A program made the position numbers and the translations under genes. This document shows positions 9,469-17,739 of a stretch of DNA of 64,000 bases, piece by piece (within the stretch, counting starts at the first letter, position 1; every line of letters starts with the position of its first letter). The stretch lies in the NCBI GenBank assembly GCA_020635855.1, contig JACJYZ010000004.1, forward strand, positions 248,001-312,000, read 5' to 3'. The notes beneath the pieces are model-generated. The model saw only the letters and a list, made by a program, of their open reading frames with translations, did no database searches and had not been told where the DNA came from. This DNA is from Flavobacteriales bacterium (GTDB taxonomy: Bacteria > Bacteroidota > Bacteroidia > JACJYZ01).

Positions 9469-10212
9469 TCAGAAAAGGACGCCCACGGTAAGGGCAACAT
9501 AATTGGATACGGCCTTAGTTTCCAGGGCCGATCCATCTTTCTGTTTCAGCGATTTGCTTTCCTTCCCGAAGGTATTGCTGAAACCGTTGTTGTAGTTTAC
9601 ACCAAGCAACAGGGATGTGGATCCGGAAAAATTATACTCAACGCCGATACCCAGGTTCATGGCCACCCGCATGAGGTTGATGTCTTTGATCACATCCACA
9701 TCTTCCTTCTTGACCGTTTGGGTGGAAGCATAGGTCGTGCCTTCATCTATAGCGCGTGACTTTATATTCAGTCCGAGGTTAAACCCGAATTGTCCGAAAT
9801 AGGTCATATATCCGATCTCGTTCGTTTTCATTTTCAGCAGCACAGGCAGGTCTACGTACTGAAGGTCGAACTTTCTTTTGTTCAACTGAAAATACGCCTT
9901 GGTAGGATCTCCCGCATCCGACAGGTAATAGATGGAATCGGTGTAATTGATCTTGCCACCGGCATACGCCACATCCAAGCCCGTGACGAAGCTGTAGTTT
10001 TTTGCTACGCGGAACTCCGTGATCAATCCGTAAGAGAATTTTACCGTGGCACCACCGGACTCGAACAACTTCGAATCAGGTTTCAGCCAGGCCATGGAAG
10101 GCGCACCTTTCAAACCGAAACGGAACTTGGCACCTTCATCATCCTGGGCATGCACACATGTAGAGGCGCCTACAAGAATCAACAATAAATAAAGGGGACG
10201 CAGGTTTTTCAT
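9469..10212 (-). CDS. PorT-family outer-membrane beta-barrel protein
   Basis: 247 residues with a cleavable signal peptide (MKNLRPLYLLLILVGASTCVHAQ). Alternating amphipathic strands follow, typical of the OMP_b-brl_2/PorT barrels of Bacteroidota (for example FRFGLKGAPSMAWLKPDS near the mature N-terminus and LGIGVEYNFSGSTSLLLGV), and the C-terminus is hydrophobic (VALTVGVLF). PorT itself is a T9SS component, but this is a large family and most members are uncharacterised, so I do not assign porT. It is divergent from gldB, and its own terminator lies just downstream. Confidence 0.82.
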   Translation of the reverse strand: MKNLRPLYLLLILVGASTCVHAQDDEGAKFRFGLKGAPSMAWLKPDSKLFESGGATVKFSYGLITEFRVAKNYSFVTGLDVAYAGGKINYTDSIYYLSDAGDPTKAYFQLNKRKFDLQYVDLPVLLKMKTNEIGYMTYFGQFGFNLGLNIKSRAIDEGTTYASTQTVKKEDVDVIKDINLMRVAMNLGIGVEYNFSGSTSLLLGVNYNNGFSNTFGKESKSLKQKDGSALETKAVSNYVALTVGVLF

Positions 10213-10261
10213 ATGGCGTGTGTTTGTCTAATTTAGTAGCCGTTTAATTTGATTGACTTGG

Positions 10262-10269
10262 CAAAAGTA
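10262..10269 (-). promoter_or_regulatory. Candidate -7 element (TACTTTTG) for the PorT-like gene
   Basis: CAAAAGTA on the plus strand fits TAnnTTTG on the gene strand, 50 bp before the ATG at 10212. It would fall inside gldB if gldB began at the first possible TTG (10249), which favours a later gldB start. Confidence 0.4.
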
Positions 10270-10299
10270 CCAAATAATTTTTCCAGCACCCTACGCTTG

Positions 10300-11304
10300 T
10301 TGCGTACCTTCTCTCCGGCAGGCGTATACCTCTTGATGCTGCTTTTGGTTTCATGTACGCCAGATCGGTTTCATGTTAACGTGGATAACATCGATGTACA
10401 TGTAAACATAGACAGGTTTGACAAAGACCTGTTTGATACCCTATCAGACAGCGTCCAGGGAAGAATCTCCTACCTGTCGCACAAATACGGAAGCTTTTTT
10501 GACATGTTCAGTTTCCGGATCATTGCACCTGCCCGTGGCATTGCAGATCCAGGCTTCTCTTACAACCTTTCTTCGTTCACCACTCATCCCGATATGCGGG
10601 AAGCCTACAACCAATGTCAAAAGGTCTTTCCCGACTTATCCTGGCTGGAGAATGAGATGAGCCTGGCTTTCCGTCATTACAAATATTATTTCCCGGAAAA
10701 GAATGTGCCCCGTGTGATCGCTTTCATGTCTGGCTTTAATTACTCAGTAGCGGTAGACAGTGATTTCGTGGCAATCGGGTTGGAACGCTACCTCGGTCCG
10801 GATTGTGTTTTCTATCCTTCCCTGCAGTACCCGAAGTACATGACCGCCCATATGGACAAGCCCTACATCACACCGGACTGCATGCGTGCCTGGGCTTTGA
10901 GTGAATGGCCCCAACAGGGCAAGAAGAATTTCCTGGGGGAGATCATCTACAATGGCAAGCTGCTGTACTTCTTGCGCTCCATGATGCCGGACCTGCCCGA
11001 TGCCATTTTGTTCCGCTACACCCCCGAAAAACTGGAATGGTGCAACGATCATGAAGCCTATGTCTGGGCTGAACTCATTGATGAGAAACTGCTATTTATT
11101 ACCGAGGAGAAAAAAATTGTGGAATGGACTTCGGAGGCACCGTTCGTGCAAGGATTCACCCGAGAAGCACCAGATCGTGTCGGCAACTGGGTAGGATACC
11201 AGATCGTGAGCGCATACATGGAACGTGAAAACGTGTCACTTGATCAACTGATGGGTGAACAGGATGCGCAAATGATTCTGGAAAAATCGCACTACAAGCC
11301 GTGA
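10300..11304 (+). CDS. gldB: Gliding motility lipoprotein GldB
   Basis: About 334 residues. GldB is a cell-envelope lipoprotein required for Bacteroidota gliding and T9SS function. Family hallmarks: a lipobox (LLLVSC) right after a hydrophobic segment, a mature start with VNVDNIDVHVNIDRFDKDLF, and a central FNYSVAVDSDFVAIGLERYLG block. The frame is open back to a TTG at 10249, but no ATG precedes the lipobox at a suitable distance. A TTG at 10300 gives the compact signal MRTFSPAGVYLLMLLLVSC, so I chose it; 10249, 10258 or 10297 remain possible. Its stop adjoins the paaE stop, so the two genes are convergent. Confidence 0.9.
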   Translation: MRTFSPAGVYLLMLLLVSCTPDRFHVNVDNIDVHVNIDRFDKDLFDTLSDSVQGRISYLSHKYGSFFDMFSFRIIAPARGIADPGFSYNLSSFTTHPDMREAYNQCQKVFPDLSWLENEMSLAFRHYKYYFPEKNVPRVIAFMSGFNYSVAVDSDFVAIGLERYLGPDCVFYPSLQYPKYMTAHMDKPYITPDCMRAWALSEWPQQGKKNFLGEIIYNGKLLYFLRSMMPDLPDAILFRYTPEKLEWCNDHEAYVWAELIDEKLLFITEEKKIVEWTSEAPFVQGFTREAPDRVGNWVGYQIVSAYMERENVSLDQLMGEQDAQMILEKSHYKP

Positions 11305-12393
11305 TCAGATCACGTCGTACGTAATCACAACCTTTTCCGTAGCAGGATGCGACTGGCAGGTCAACACATAGCCTTCCGCTACCTCCCCATCCGATAAAGC
11401 GAAGTTCTTTTCCATGGTTACCTTGCCCTCCAATACCTGTGCCTTACAGGTACAGCATACGGCACCCTTACACGAAAACGGGGCATCCACACCTGCATCC
11501 GATGCGGCGTCCAGGATGGACATTCCGTTGGATGACAATTGAAATGAAAACGGCTCGTCATCCATGATCACGGTTACCTCCGATTCTATCACATCACCGG
11601 AAGGCTGAGATTCTCCTGCACTTTCAGCACGTTTGAGGTCTTCCAACACGGCAGTAAAATACTCGATGTGCACCTTATCGTCAGAAACTCCTTCGGCGGC
11701 CAGAGCGGTTTTAATATGGTCCATCATCGGTCCCGGGCCACAAATGAAATACGCTTCGTTGCCCGAAGGCCTAACCAGATCGTTGAGTATCTGCGTAGCT
11801 TTCTCTACGGACATCATTCCCTGCAACAAGGATGGTGTGCCCGCCGGTGCCTCGTCGTAGACAAAATGAATGTGCAACCGGTCTGCATGCTCGGCAGCCA
11901 TTTGTTTCAACGCTTCAGCAAAGATCACTGACGCCTCATCCCGGTTGGCATATACCAATGTAATCCGGCTCCGGGGTTCCTTTGCCAGAGCCGACTTCAA
12001 TATTGAAAACATGGGCGTGATTCCGCTTCCTCCTGCAAACAACACAAAATGACGCTCACGATCGGCTTGCATGGGGGTGTGAAAATTGCCCATCGGGGTC
12101 ATCACCTCCACCACATCACCCACCTTCACCGATTCATTCAGATAACCGGATACCCTTCCTCCCTGCACCCGTTTGGCCGCAATGCGCCATTCATTTTCCG
12201 TATCCGGACTGGAACAAAGAGAATATGACCGGCGCAATTCCTCACCCTTGAAATTGAACTTCAAGGTCAGGTACTGGCCCGGCAAATAAGCATAGGCATC
12301 CTTCAGATCCTCCGGTACATCAAATGCCACGGAGACACAATCCGGTGTTTCTCTTCTCACGTCACGAACCTTCAGGGTATGAAATTTGGCCAT
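11305..12393 (-). CDS. paaE: Phenylacetyl-CoA epoxidase reductase subunit PaaE
   Basis: 362 residues. An FAD-binding ferredoxin-reductase domain (about 5-105, with RRSYSLCSSP) is followed by an NAD(P)-binding domain (about 115-235, with FAGGSGITPMFSILKS and ICGPGPMM) and a C-terminal plant-type [2Fe-2S] domain with ligands C308, C313, C316 and C346. It passes electrons from NADPH to the PaaA di-iron site. It is encoded divergently from paaABCD, not as the fifth gene of the operon, with a 295-bp AT-rich control region between. Related HMP/benzoyl-CoA oxygenase reductases share the layout, but the paaA neighbourhood decides the name. Confidence 0.92.
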   Translation of the reverse strand: MAKFHTLKVRDVRRETPDCVSVAFDVPEDLKDAYAYLPGQYLTLKFNFKGEELRRSYSLCSSPDTENEWRIAAKRVQGGRVSGYLNESVKVGDVVEVMTPMGNFHTPMQADRERHFVLFAGGSGITPMFSILKSALAKEPRSRITLVYANRDEASVIFAEALKQMAAEHADRLHIHFVYDEAPAGTPSLLQGMMSVEKATQILNDLVRPSGNEAYFICGPGPMMDHIKTALAAEGVSDDKVHIEYFTAVLEDLKRAESAGESQPSGDVIESEVTVIMDDEPFSFQLSSNGMSILDAASDAGVDAPFSCKGAVCCTCKAQVLEGKVTMEKNFALSDGEVAEGYVLTCQSHPATEKVVITYDVI

Positions 12394-12578
12394 AGCAGTA
12401 TTAAAAATTGATGTGGTTATGGGCGATAAAAATAACTTTTACGATGCACATTGAATCCTTTCGGAATCCCTGATGAAAATCATGGGACGGATTCTTATTT
12501 AACACATAATTTGCAAATGACAAATATACAAAACATTATGCGCAATAATAGCACATAGCAAAGAATTATATATGTCTC

Positions 12579-12609
12579 TTTGAGTTAATAGTAAAATTAT
12601 ATACCTTTG
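12579..12609 (+). promoter_or_regulatory. Promoter of the paaABCD operon (TTTG-19 nt-TACCTTTG)
   Basis: TTTG at 12579-12582 and TACCTTTG at 12602-12609 are separated by 19 nt. This is the best match in the window to the Bacteroidota -33/-7 consensus. The start of transcription should fall near 12616, giving a leader of about 70 nt before the paaA ATG. The surrounding 150 bp is very AT-rich. An ATTAT-GCGCA-ATAAT inverted repeat at 12535-12549, upstream of the promoter, is a possible operator. Confidence 0.62.
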
Positions 12610-12688
12610 AGACAGGATCAAAAATGCATCGGAATCCTTAGCTTAGGAGGGTTCGTATCTAAGGTGAATCTGACTTCATATATATACC

Positions 12689-13627
12689 ATGGAAGAGAAT
12701 AAAAGACTTGAAGCCTTCCAGGCAAAGATAGACCAGGAAGAAAAAATTGAACCCAAGGACTGGATGCCGGATGAGTACCGCAGGAACCTGATCCGACAGA
12801 TCTCCCAACACGCGCACTCCGAGATCATCGGCATGCTGCCGGAGGGCAACTGGCTCTCAAGGGCTCCGAGCCTCCGCAGCAAAGTGGTGTTGCTGGCCAA
12901 GATCCAGGACGAGGGCGGTCATGGTTTGTACCTGTACAGTGCCACCGAAACCCTGGGCATCACCCGGGAGGAAATGATCGAACAGCTTCACACGGGCAAA
13001 GCCAAATATTCGAGCATCTTCAATTATCCTTCGCTGACATGGGCCGATATCGGCGCCATCGGCTGGCTGGTGGACGGTGCCGCCATCGTGAACCAGGTGT
13101 CTCTGCAACGTACGTCATACGGACCTTATGCACGGGCGATGGTTCGCATCTGCAAGGAGGAAAGTTTTCATCAACGACAAGGCTACGAGATCATGGCCAA
13201 AATGGCCCAGGGTACTGCCGAGCAAAAAGCCATGGCACAAGATGCGCTGAACCGTTGGTGGTGGCCTTCGCTGATGATGTTCGGACCCCACGATGCTGAA
13301 TCCGCCCACAGCCAGCAATCCATCCAATGGAAAATCAAACGGGAGTCCAATGACGAATTGCGCCAGAAGTTCATCGACAAAACCGTGCAGCAGGCGGAAG
13401 TGGTCGGCCTCTCCATTCCCGATCCCAACCTGAAATGGAACGAAGCCCGGGGGCATTATGATTTCGGGGAGATCAACTGGGATGAATTCTGGAACGTGGT
13501 AAAAGGCAATGGCCCCTGCAACAAGGAAAGATTGGCCTCACACCAAAAAGCACATGACGACGGCGCGTGGGTGAGAGAAGCCGCCACCGCATACGCCGAT
13601 AAAAAGAAAAAGAAGGCGGCCGCGTAA
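12689..13627 (+). CDS. paaA: 1,2-phenylacetyl-CoA epoxidase catalytic subunit A
   Basis: 312 residues, the normal length. PaaA is the ferritin-like di-iron oxygenase subunit that epoxidises the aromatic ring of phenylacetyl-CoA. Candidate iron ligands lie in QDEGGH (E75, H78) and KEESFHQ (E158, H161), with E45 in HAHSEI. The sequence RWWWPSLMMFGPHD is a family hallmark. The C-terminus is a Lys-rich tail (ADKKKKKAAA). First gene of paaA-B-C-D, with its own well-matched promoter upstream. Confidence 0.97.
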   Translation: MEENKRLEAFQAKIDQEEKIEPKDWMPDEYRRNLIRQISQHAHSEIIGMLPEGNWLSRAPSLRSKVVLLAKIQDEGGHGLYLYSATETLGITREEMIEQLHTGKAKYSSIFNYPSLTWADIGAIGWLVDGAAIVNQVSLQRTSYGPYARAMVRICKEESFHQRQGYEIMAKMAQGTAEQKAMAQDALNRWWWPSLMMFGPHDAESAHSQQSIQWKIKRESNDELRQKFIDKTVQQAEVVGLSIPDPNLKWNEARGHYDFGEINWDEFWNVVKGNGPCNKERLASHQKAHDDGAWVREAATAYADKKKKKAAA

Positions 13628-13661
13628 TCCGGCGGTCCGAACCACATCAACTGAAATTACC

Positions 13662-13955
13662 ATGAGTACACAAGACAACCAATGGCCTCTGTGGGAGGTC
13701 TTCATCCAAAGCAAGACCGGGCTTCCCTACAAACATGCCGGAAGCGTACATGCACCCGACGGGGAAATGGCGCTGCAGAATGCCAGGGATACCTATACCC
13801 GACGCATGGAAGGCTCCAGCATCTGGGTGGTCCCATCCAGCGCAATCGTGGCTTCCACACCGGAAGATGTAGGATCCTTTTTCGACCCTGCCAACGACAA
13901 GGTGTACCGTCATCCGACATTTTACGTCATGCCCGAGGGCGCACAGCACATTTAA
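13662..13955 (+). CDS. paaB: 1,2-phenylacetyl-CoA epoxidase subunit B
   Basis: 97 residues, matching the small PaaB family (WPLWEVFIQSKTGLPYKHAG, then GEMALQNARDTYTRR). PaaB has no catalytic site; it bridges PaaAC heterodimers in the epoxidase. It lies 34 bp after paaA and 10 bp before paaC, so translation of the three is probably coupled. Confidence 0.95.
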   Translation: MSTQDNQWPLWEVFIQSKTGLPYKHAGSVHAPDGEMALQNARDTYTRRMEGSSIWVVPSSAIVASTPEDVGSFFDPANDKVYRHPTFYVMPEGAQHI

Positions 13956-13965
13956 TCCGATCGCC

Positions 13966-14727
13966 ATGGATACACAACAAGCTTTGTTCACTTACTGTCT
14001 GCGTCTCGCCGACAATTCCCTGGTACTCGGCAACCGACTGAGTGAATGGTGTGGTCATGCACCCATTCTCGAAGAAGACCTGGCCCTGGCCAACATCGCA
14101 TTGGATAAGATCGGTCAGGCAAGAACCCTGTTCCAATATGCCGGAGAAGTGGAAGGCAAAGGCCGATCTGAAGACGACCTGGCCTACCGGAGAAGTGAAC
14201 GCGAATTCTTCAACACCCTGCTGGCAGAATTACCCAAAGGCGACTTTGCTTTCACCATCGTGAGGCAATTGCTGAACGATACGTTCGACCAGTTGCTGTA
14301 CCGCGCCTTGTCAAACAGCAAAGACGAAACCCTGAAAGCATTTGCCGTGAAATCCCTGAAGGAGGTTGATTACCATGTACGCCACATCAACCAATGGATG
14401 CTGCGCCTCGGCGATGGAACAGAAGAAAGTCACCGGCGCGTTCAACAGGCATTGGATGACCTATGGCCCTATTCCGGCGAGCTGTTTGAAATGGATGAAG
14501 TGGATCGGATCATGATTTCCGAAGGCATCGGTGTTGACCTGAATGAACTTCGCGCTCCCTGGAACAAAGCCATTCAGGACATACTCACCGAAGCCACCCT
14601 GACCCAACCTGAAGACGGATGGATGCATACCGGCGGGAAACGGGAAGGAAGGCATTCCGAACACCTCGGCTTTATGCTGGCGGAAATGCAGTTCTTACCC
14701 AGGGCCTATCCTGACGCCAAGTGGTAA
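13966..14727 (+). CDS. paaC: 1,2-phenylacetyl-CoA epoxidase structural subunit C
   Basis: 253 residues. PaaC is a ferritin-like four-helix protein that pairs with PaaA but has largely lost the metal site. Typical stretches are YCLRLADNSLVLGNRLSEWC near the N-terminus and KEVDYHVRHINQWMLRLGDG in the middle. The C-terminus ends in HLGFMLAEMQFLPRAYPDAK. It overlaps the paaD start by 7 bp. Confidence 0.96.
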   Translation: MDTQQALFTYCLRLADNSLVLGNRLSEWCGHAPILEEDLALANIALDKIGQARTLFQYAGEVEGKGRSEDDLAYRRSEREFFNTLLAELPKGDFAFTIVRQLLNDTFDQLLYRALSNSKDETLKAFAVKSLKEVDYHVRHINQWMLRLGDGTEESHRRVQQALDDLWPYSGELFEMDEVDRIMISEGIGVDLNELRAPWNKAIQDILTEATLTQPEDGWMHTGGKREGRHSEHLGFMLAEMQFLPRAYPDAKW

Positions 14728-15212
14728 ACCCAACCCCGGAATTGATCTGGCAAGTACTATCGGAATTGCCCGACCCCGAGATCCCGGTCATCAGCATCGT
14801 GGAGCTCGGTATGGTGCGCGATGTTCAGGTGAATGAAAACGATGTGGTGGTCACCATCACCCCCACCTATTCCGGATGCCCGGCTACCCAGATGATTCGG
14901 GACGATATTGAAAGTAAACTCAAGGAAATGGGTGTACAAAGCCCCATCATCCGGACCGTGATTTCTCCCGCCTGGACCACCGACTGGATCACAGATGAAG
15001 CAAGAAAAAAACTGATGGATTATGGGATCAGTCCCCCACCGTATGCCACCGAAGACAAGGGAGCGCTCCTCGGCAAACCGAAACACGTGATATGCCCGCA
15101 TTGCAAATCCGAACATACCCATCTCAAAAGCCAGTTCGGATCAACTCCGTGCAAAGCTTTGTATGTTTGTGATGATTGCCGGGAACCGTTCGATTACTTT
15201 AAGTGTATTTAA
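14721..15212 (+). CDS. paaD: Phenylacetate-CoA epoxidase assembly protein PaaD
   Basis: 163 residues from a GTG start overlapping paaC. The N-terminal MIP18/DUF59-type domain (LPDPEIPVISIVELGMVRDV) is followed by a C-terminal zinc-ribbon-like segment with paired cysteines (CPHCKSEH and CDDCREPF), the layout of PaaD. It is thought to mature the metal centres of the epoxidase. It is the last paa gene before the inverted-repeat cassette: only 7 bp separate its stop from the left arm. Confidence 0.95.
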   Translation: MVNPTPELIWQVLSELPDPEIPVISIVELGMVRDVQVNENDVVVTITPTYSGCPATQMIRDDIESKLKEMGVQSPIIRTVISPAWTTDWITDEARKKLMDYGISPPPYATEDKGALLGKPKHVICPHCKSEHTHLKSQFGSTPCKALYVCDDCREPFDYFKCI

Positions 15213-15219
15213 TGATTGT

Positions 15220-15250
15220 TGGTTATTAGTTGGTAGTTATTGGTTATTGG
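15220..15250 (+). repeat. Left arm of a perfect 31-bp inverted repeat
   Basis: A T/G-rich arm built from variants of GGTTATT (it ends TTATTGGTTATTGG). It is the exact reverse complement of 15739-15769, 31 of 31 bases. It starts 7 bp after the paaD stop. No target-site duplication is visible outside the arms. Confidence 0.9.
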
Positions 15251-15374
15251 TAACCGGGAAACATCCAAGTTGAAAAATGAATTTATAAGTATAGTCGATT
15301 ATAAACAATTAAAAACCGGCTCACACTGGGAGACTACATTAACATTGCAGATTCAGAAACAAACTTCACCTGCT

Positions 15375-15752
15375 ATGGAAAAAGTTTCCTCATACACAGA
15401 TTTAGAGGTATGGAAAATCAGCCGATCGCTGGTAAGCGACATTTATGAACTTACAACTGGCTTCCCCTCGTCAGAAATGTTTGGCATAACCAATCAAATG
15501 CGCAGGTGTGTGGTTTCAATACCCTCTAATATTGCTGAAGGATGCGGCAGACAACAGCCCAAAGATTGCATGCGTTTTTTTTCCATTGCCCGTGGTTCTC
15601 TTTATGAACTTGAAACACAATTGTACTTATCATTGGATTTAAAGTTTATTTCATCGCAATCCCTGGTATCAACCATGAATAAAGTTATCACTTGCAAACG
15701 ATTGTTAAACGGGTTCATCAACTATTACCACCGATTAGCCAATAACCAATAA
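15375..15752 (+). CDS. Four-helix-bundle protein (23S rRNA intervening-sequence / S23 family)
   Basis: 125 residues. It matches the four-helix-bundle/IVP family: YTDLEVWKISRSLVSDIYEL, FPSSEMFGITNQMRRC, SIPSNIAEGCGRQ, FFSIARGSLYELETQLYL. The family was first known from intervening sequences in 23S rRNA and is related to the Avd proteins of diversity-generating retroelements; a nucleic-acid-binding role is suspected. The frame is open back to 15240, but that extension is AT-rich and unlike the family, so I start at the ATG at 15375. The last codons and the stop lie within the right arm of the 31-bp inverted repeat. The gene interrupts the paa operon between paaD and paaG and is AT-rich compared with both neighbours. 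No rRNA or reverse transcriptase is nearby. Confidence 0.88.
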   Translation: MEKVSSYTDLEVWKISRSLVSDIYELTTGFPSSEMFGITNQMRRCVVSIPSNIAEGCGRQQPKDCMRFFSIARGSLYELETQLYLSLDLKFISSQSLVSTMNKVITCKRLLNGFINYYHRLANNQ

Positions 15753-15769
15753 CTACCAACTAATAACCA
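15739..15769 (-). repeat. Right arm of the perfect 31-bp inverted repeat
   Basis: A C/A-rich arm (starts CCAATAACCAATAACTACC), the exact reverse complement of 15220-15250. It contains the stop codon (15750-15752) of the four-helix-bundle gene and ends 22 bp before the paaG GTG. In RNA the two arms could pair around a loop of about 490 nt. Confidence 0.9.
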
Positions 15770-15791
15770 GTATCCAAAACCACAAACTCAA

Positions 15792-16568
15792 GTGTACCAA
15801 CATATCCTCTTCGAAACCCGAAACAACGTCGCCCACCTCACCCTCAACCGCCCTGACGCACTCAATAGTTTTCACACAGGCATGGCAAAGGAGGTGCAGG
15901 CCGCACTTGACATATGCGCATCCGATCAGGGCATCCGTGCCGTTTGCCTCACCGGAGCCGGACGTGGATTCTGTGCCGGACAGGATCTTGCAGAAGCCAT
16001 CGAACCCGGAACCGATCTCGCCGGCATTGTTCGCAACACATACAACCCCATCATCCTGAAAATCCGCCGACTCGAAAAACCAGTGGTATGCGCTGTGAAT
16101 GGTGTGGCTGCCGGCGCCGGTGCCAACATCGCTTTTGCATGCGACATCACCCTTGCCGCCGAAAGCGCTCCCTTCATCCAATCTTTCGCCAACATCGGAC
16201 TCATACCAGATAGTGCCGGCACCTATTTTTTACCGCGCCTGGTGGGTTTGCAGAAAGCCACTGCCATGGCCATGCTGGCGGAAAAGATCAAAGCGGGGGA
16301 AGCGGCAGACCTGGGGCTCATTTACAAAGCCGTGCCGGACGATCTGCTGATCAACGAAGCCACTGCCCTTGCCGAAAAACTTGCTGGCATGCCCACACGC
16401 GGATTGGGGCTCACGAAACGAGCATTCCTGGCCGGCTTTAACAACACACTCGAACAACAACTGGAACTCGAAGAGCAACTGCAGGCGGAAGCCGGAACAA
16501 CCGCCGATCACAAAGAAGGTGTACAAGCCTTCCTCGAAAAAAGAAAACCTGCATTCAAAGGTGCATAA
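15792..16568 (+). CDS. paaG: 1,2-epoxyphenylacetyl-CoA isomerase
   Basis: 258 residues from a GTG start. A crotonase-fold enzyme that converts the epoxide product of PaaABCE to oxepin-CoA. The oxyanion-hole segments are GRGFCAGQDLAE and NGVAAGAGANIAFACD, and the PaaG-type catalytic aspartate lies in GLIPDSAGTYFLPRLVG. Normal crotonase length. It starts 22 bp after the inverted-repeat cassette, so its expression either reads through the cassette or depends on sequences inside it. paaH follows with a 1-bp gap. Confidence 0.92.
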   Translation: MYQHILFETRNNVAHLTLNRPDALNSFHTGMAKEVQAALDICASDQGIRAVCLTGAGRGFCAGQDLAEAIEPGTDLAGIVRNTYNPIILKIRRLEKPVVCAVNGVAAGAGANIAFACDITLAAESAPFIQSFANIGLIPDSAGTYFLPRLVGLQKATAMAMLAEKIKAGEAADLGLIYKAVPDDLLINEATALAEKLAGMPTRGLGLTKRAFLAGFNNTLEQQLELEEQLQAEAGTTADHKEGVQAFLEKRKPAFKGA

Positions 16569-16569
16569 C

Positions 16570-17739
16570 ATGAATACAAAAATCCCCGTCGGCGTTATCG
16601 GTGCCGGCACCATGGGAAGCGGCATCGCCCAGGTAGCTGCCACATACGGGCATCCAACCATCCTGTACGACACCCAACCCGAAGCCTTGAAAAAGGCCAG
16701 GGAAAGTCTGGATAAAATCCTGCAACGTCTCGCAGAAAAAGGAAAGATCAGCAGCGATGAGGCCGCTGCCATCTCCGGCCGCATCACCTATGCCAGCGAC
16801 CTGTCGGCATTCCGGTCCTGCGGCATGGTGATCGAAGCCATCGTGGAAAAGCTGGAAGTAAAGCAAACCGTGTTCGCCGAACTGGAACAACATACCGGAG
16901 AGCGCTGTATCCTCGCCACCAATACATCCTCCCTTTCCATCACCTCCATCGCCGGCGGATGCACACACCCCGAGCGGGTGATCGGTGTGCATTTTTTCAA
17001 CCCGGCCCCGCTGATGCCCCTGGTTGAAATCATTCCTGCCCTGCAGACCGGAACTGATGTGGTCACTTTCACACGCCAACTGATCGAAGGATGGAAAAAA
17101 ACCACGGTGCTTGCAAAAGACACACCGGGCTTTATCGTGAACCGCATCGCACGCCCTTTTTATGGAGAGTCGATCCGGATCTACGAAGAAGGTCTGGCCG
17201 ATTTCGTCACCATCGACCATGCCCTGAAAGAAGTGGGTGGCTTCCGGATGGGGCCGTTCGAACTGATGGACCTGATCGGCAATGATGTGAACTTCGCCGT
17301 GACCGAAACCGTGTTCCGCGAATTTTTCTTCGACCCGCGTTACCGGCCATCCTTCACACAAAAGCGACTCGTGGAAGCTCGGCGGTTCGGAAGAAAATCC
17401 GGACATGGGTACTACGATTACCGTGAAGGCGCATCCATGCCCCAACCGGCACAAGACCCTGAACTTGCCAAAACCATCTTTTACCGCGTCGTGGCCATGC
17501 TGATCAATGAAGCGACGGATGCGCTCTTCCTGAACATCGCCAGCGCTGAAGACATCGACCTGGCCATGACCCGGGGCGTGAACTATCCGAAGGGATTGCT
17601 TCGCTGGGCGGATGAACTCGGAGCAGAGAACGTGCTGAATGTGCTTGAAGATCTCTTCAATATGTATGGTGAGGATCGCTACAGGCCCAGTCCGCTCCTC
17701 CGGGTCATGGCGCAACAACAAAAAAACTTTTTCGAATGA
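16570..17739 (+). CDS. paaH: 3-hydroxyacyl-CoA dehydrogenase (phenylacetate pathway)
   Basis: 389 residues. It oxidises 3-hydroxyadipyl-CoA to 3-oxoadipyl-CoA with NAD+. The N-terminal Rossmann motif is GVIGAGTMGSGIA, the HAD signature is GVHFFNPAPLMPLVEII, and KDTPGFIVNRIARPFY begins the C-terminal domain. A second C-terminal domain copy is present (INEATDALFLNIASAEDIDLAM). I chose the ATG at 16570, 1 bp after paaG; the longer open frame back to 16369 only overlaps paaG. The stop overlaps the paaI ATG. Confidence 0.94.
   Translation: MNTKIPVGVIGAGTMGSGIAQVAATYGHPTILYDTQPEALKKARESLDKILQRLAEKGKISSDEAAAISGRITYASDLSAFRSCGMVIEAIVEKLEVKQTVFAELEQHTGERCILATNTSSLSITSIAGGCTHPERVIGVHFFNPAPLMPLVEIIPALQTGTDVVTFTRQLIEGWKKTTVLAKDTPGFIVNRIARPFYGESIRIYEEGLADFVTIDHALKEVGGFRMGPFELMDLIGNDVNFAVTETVFREFFFDPRYRPSFTQKRLVEARRFGRKSGHGYYDYREGASMPQPAQDPELAKTIFYRVVAMLINEATDALFLNIASAEDIDLAMTRGVNYPKGLLRWADELGAENVLNVLEDLFNMYGEDRYRPSPLLRVMAQQQKNFFE

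Noticed and set aside
11295..11320. CGTGATC-A-GATCACG palindrome at the gldB/paaE junction, considered as a terminator
   Set aside because: It is formed largely by the two converging stop codons and has no T-run on either side.
12521..12562. CAAATATA at 12521-12528 with CAAA at 12559 considered as the paaE promoter
   Set aside because: The spacer is 30 nt, too long for the Bacteroidota -33/-7 pair, and the distance to the paaE ATG is over 120 bp.
15240..15374. An N-terminal extension of the four-helix-bundle gene by 45 codons
   Set aside because: The family starts near the EKVSSYTDLEVW segment; the extension is AT-rich, begins inside the repeat arm and has no helical pattern.
15220..15769. 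Treating the four-helix-bundle gene as Avd of a diversity-generating retroelement
   Set aside because: No reverse transcriptase, template repeat or variable repeat is seen in the window.
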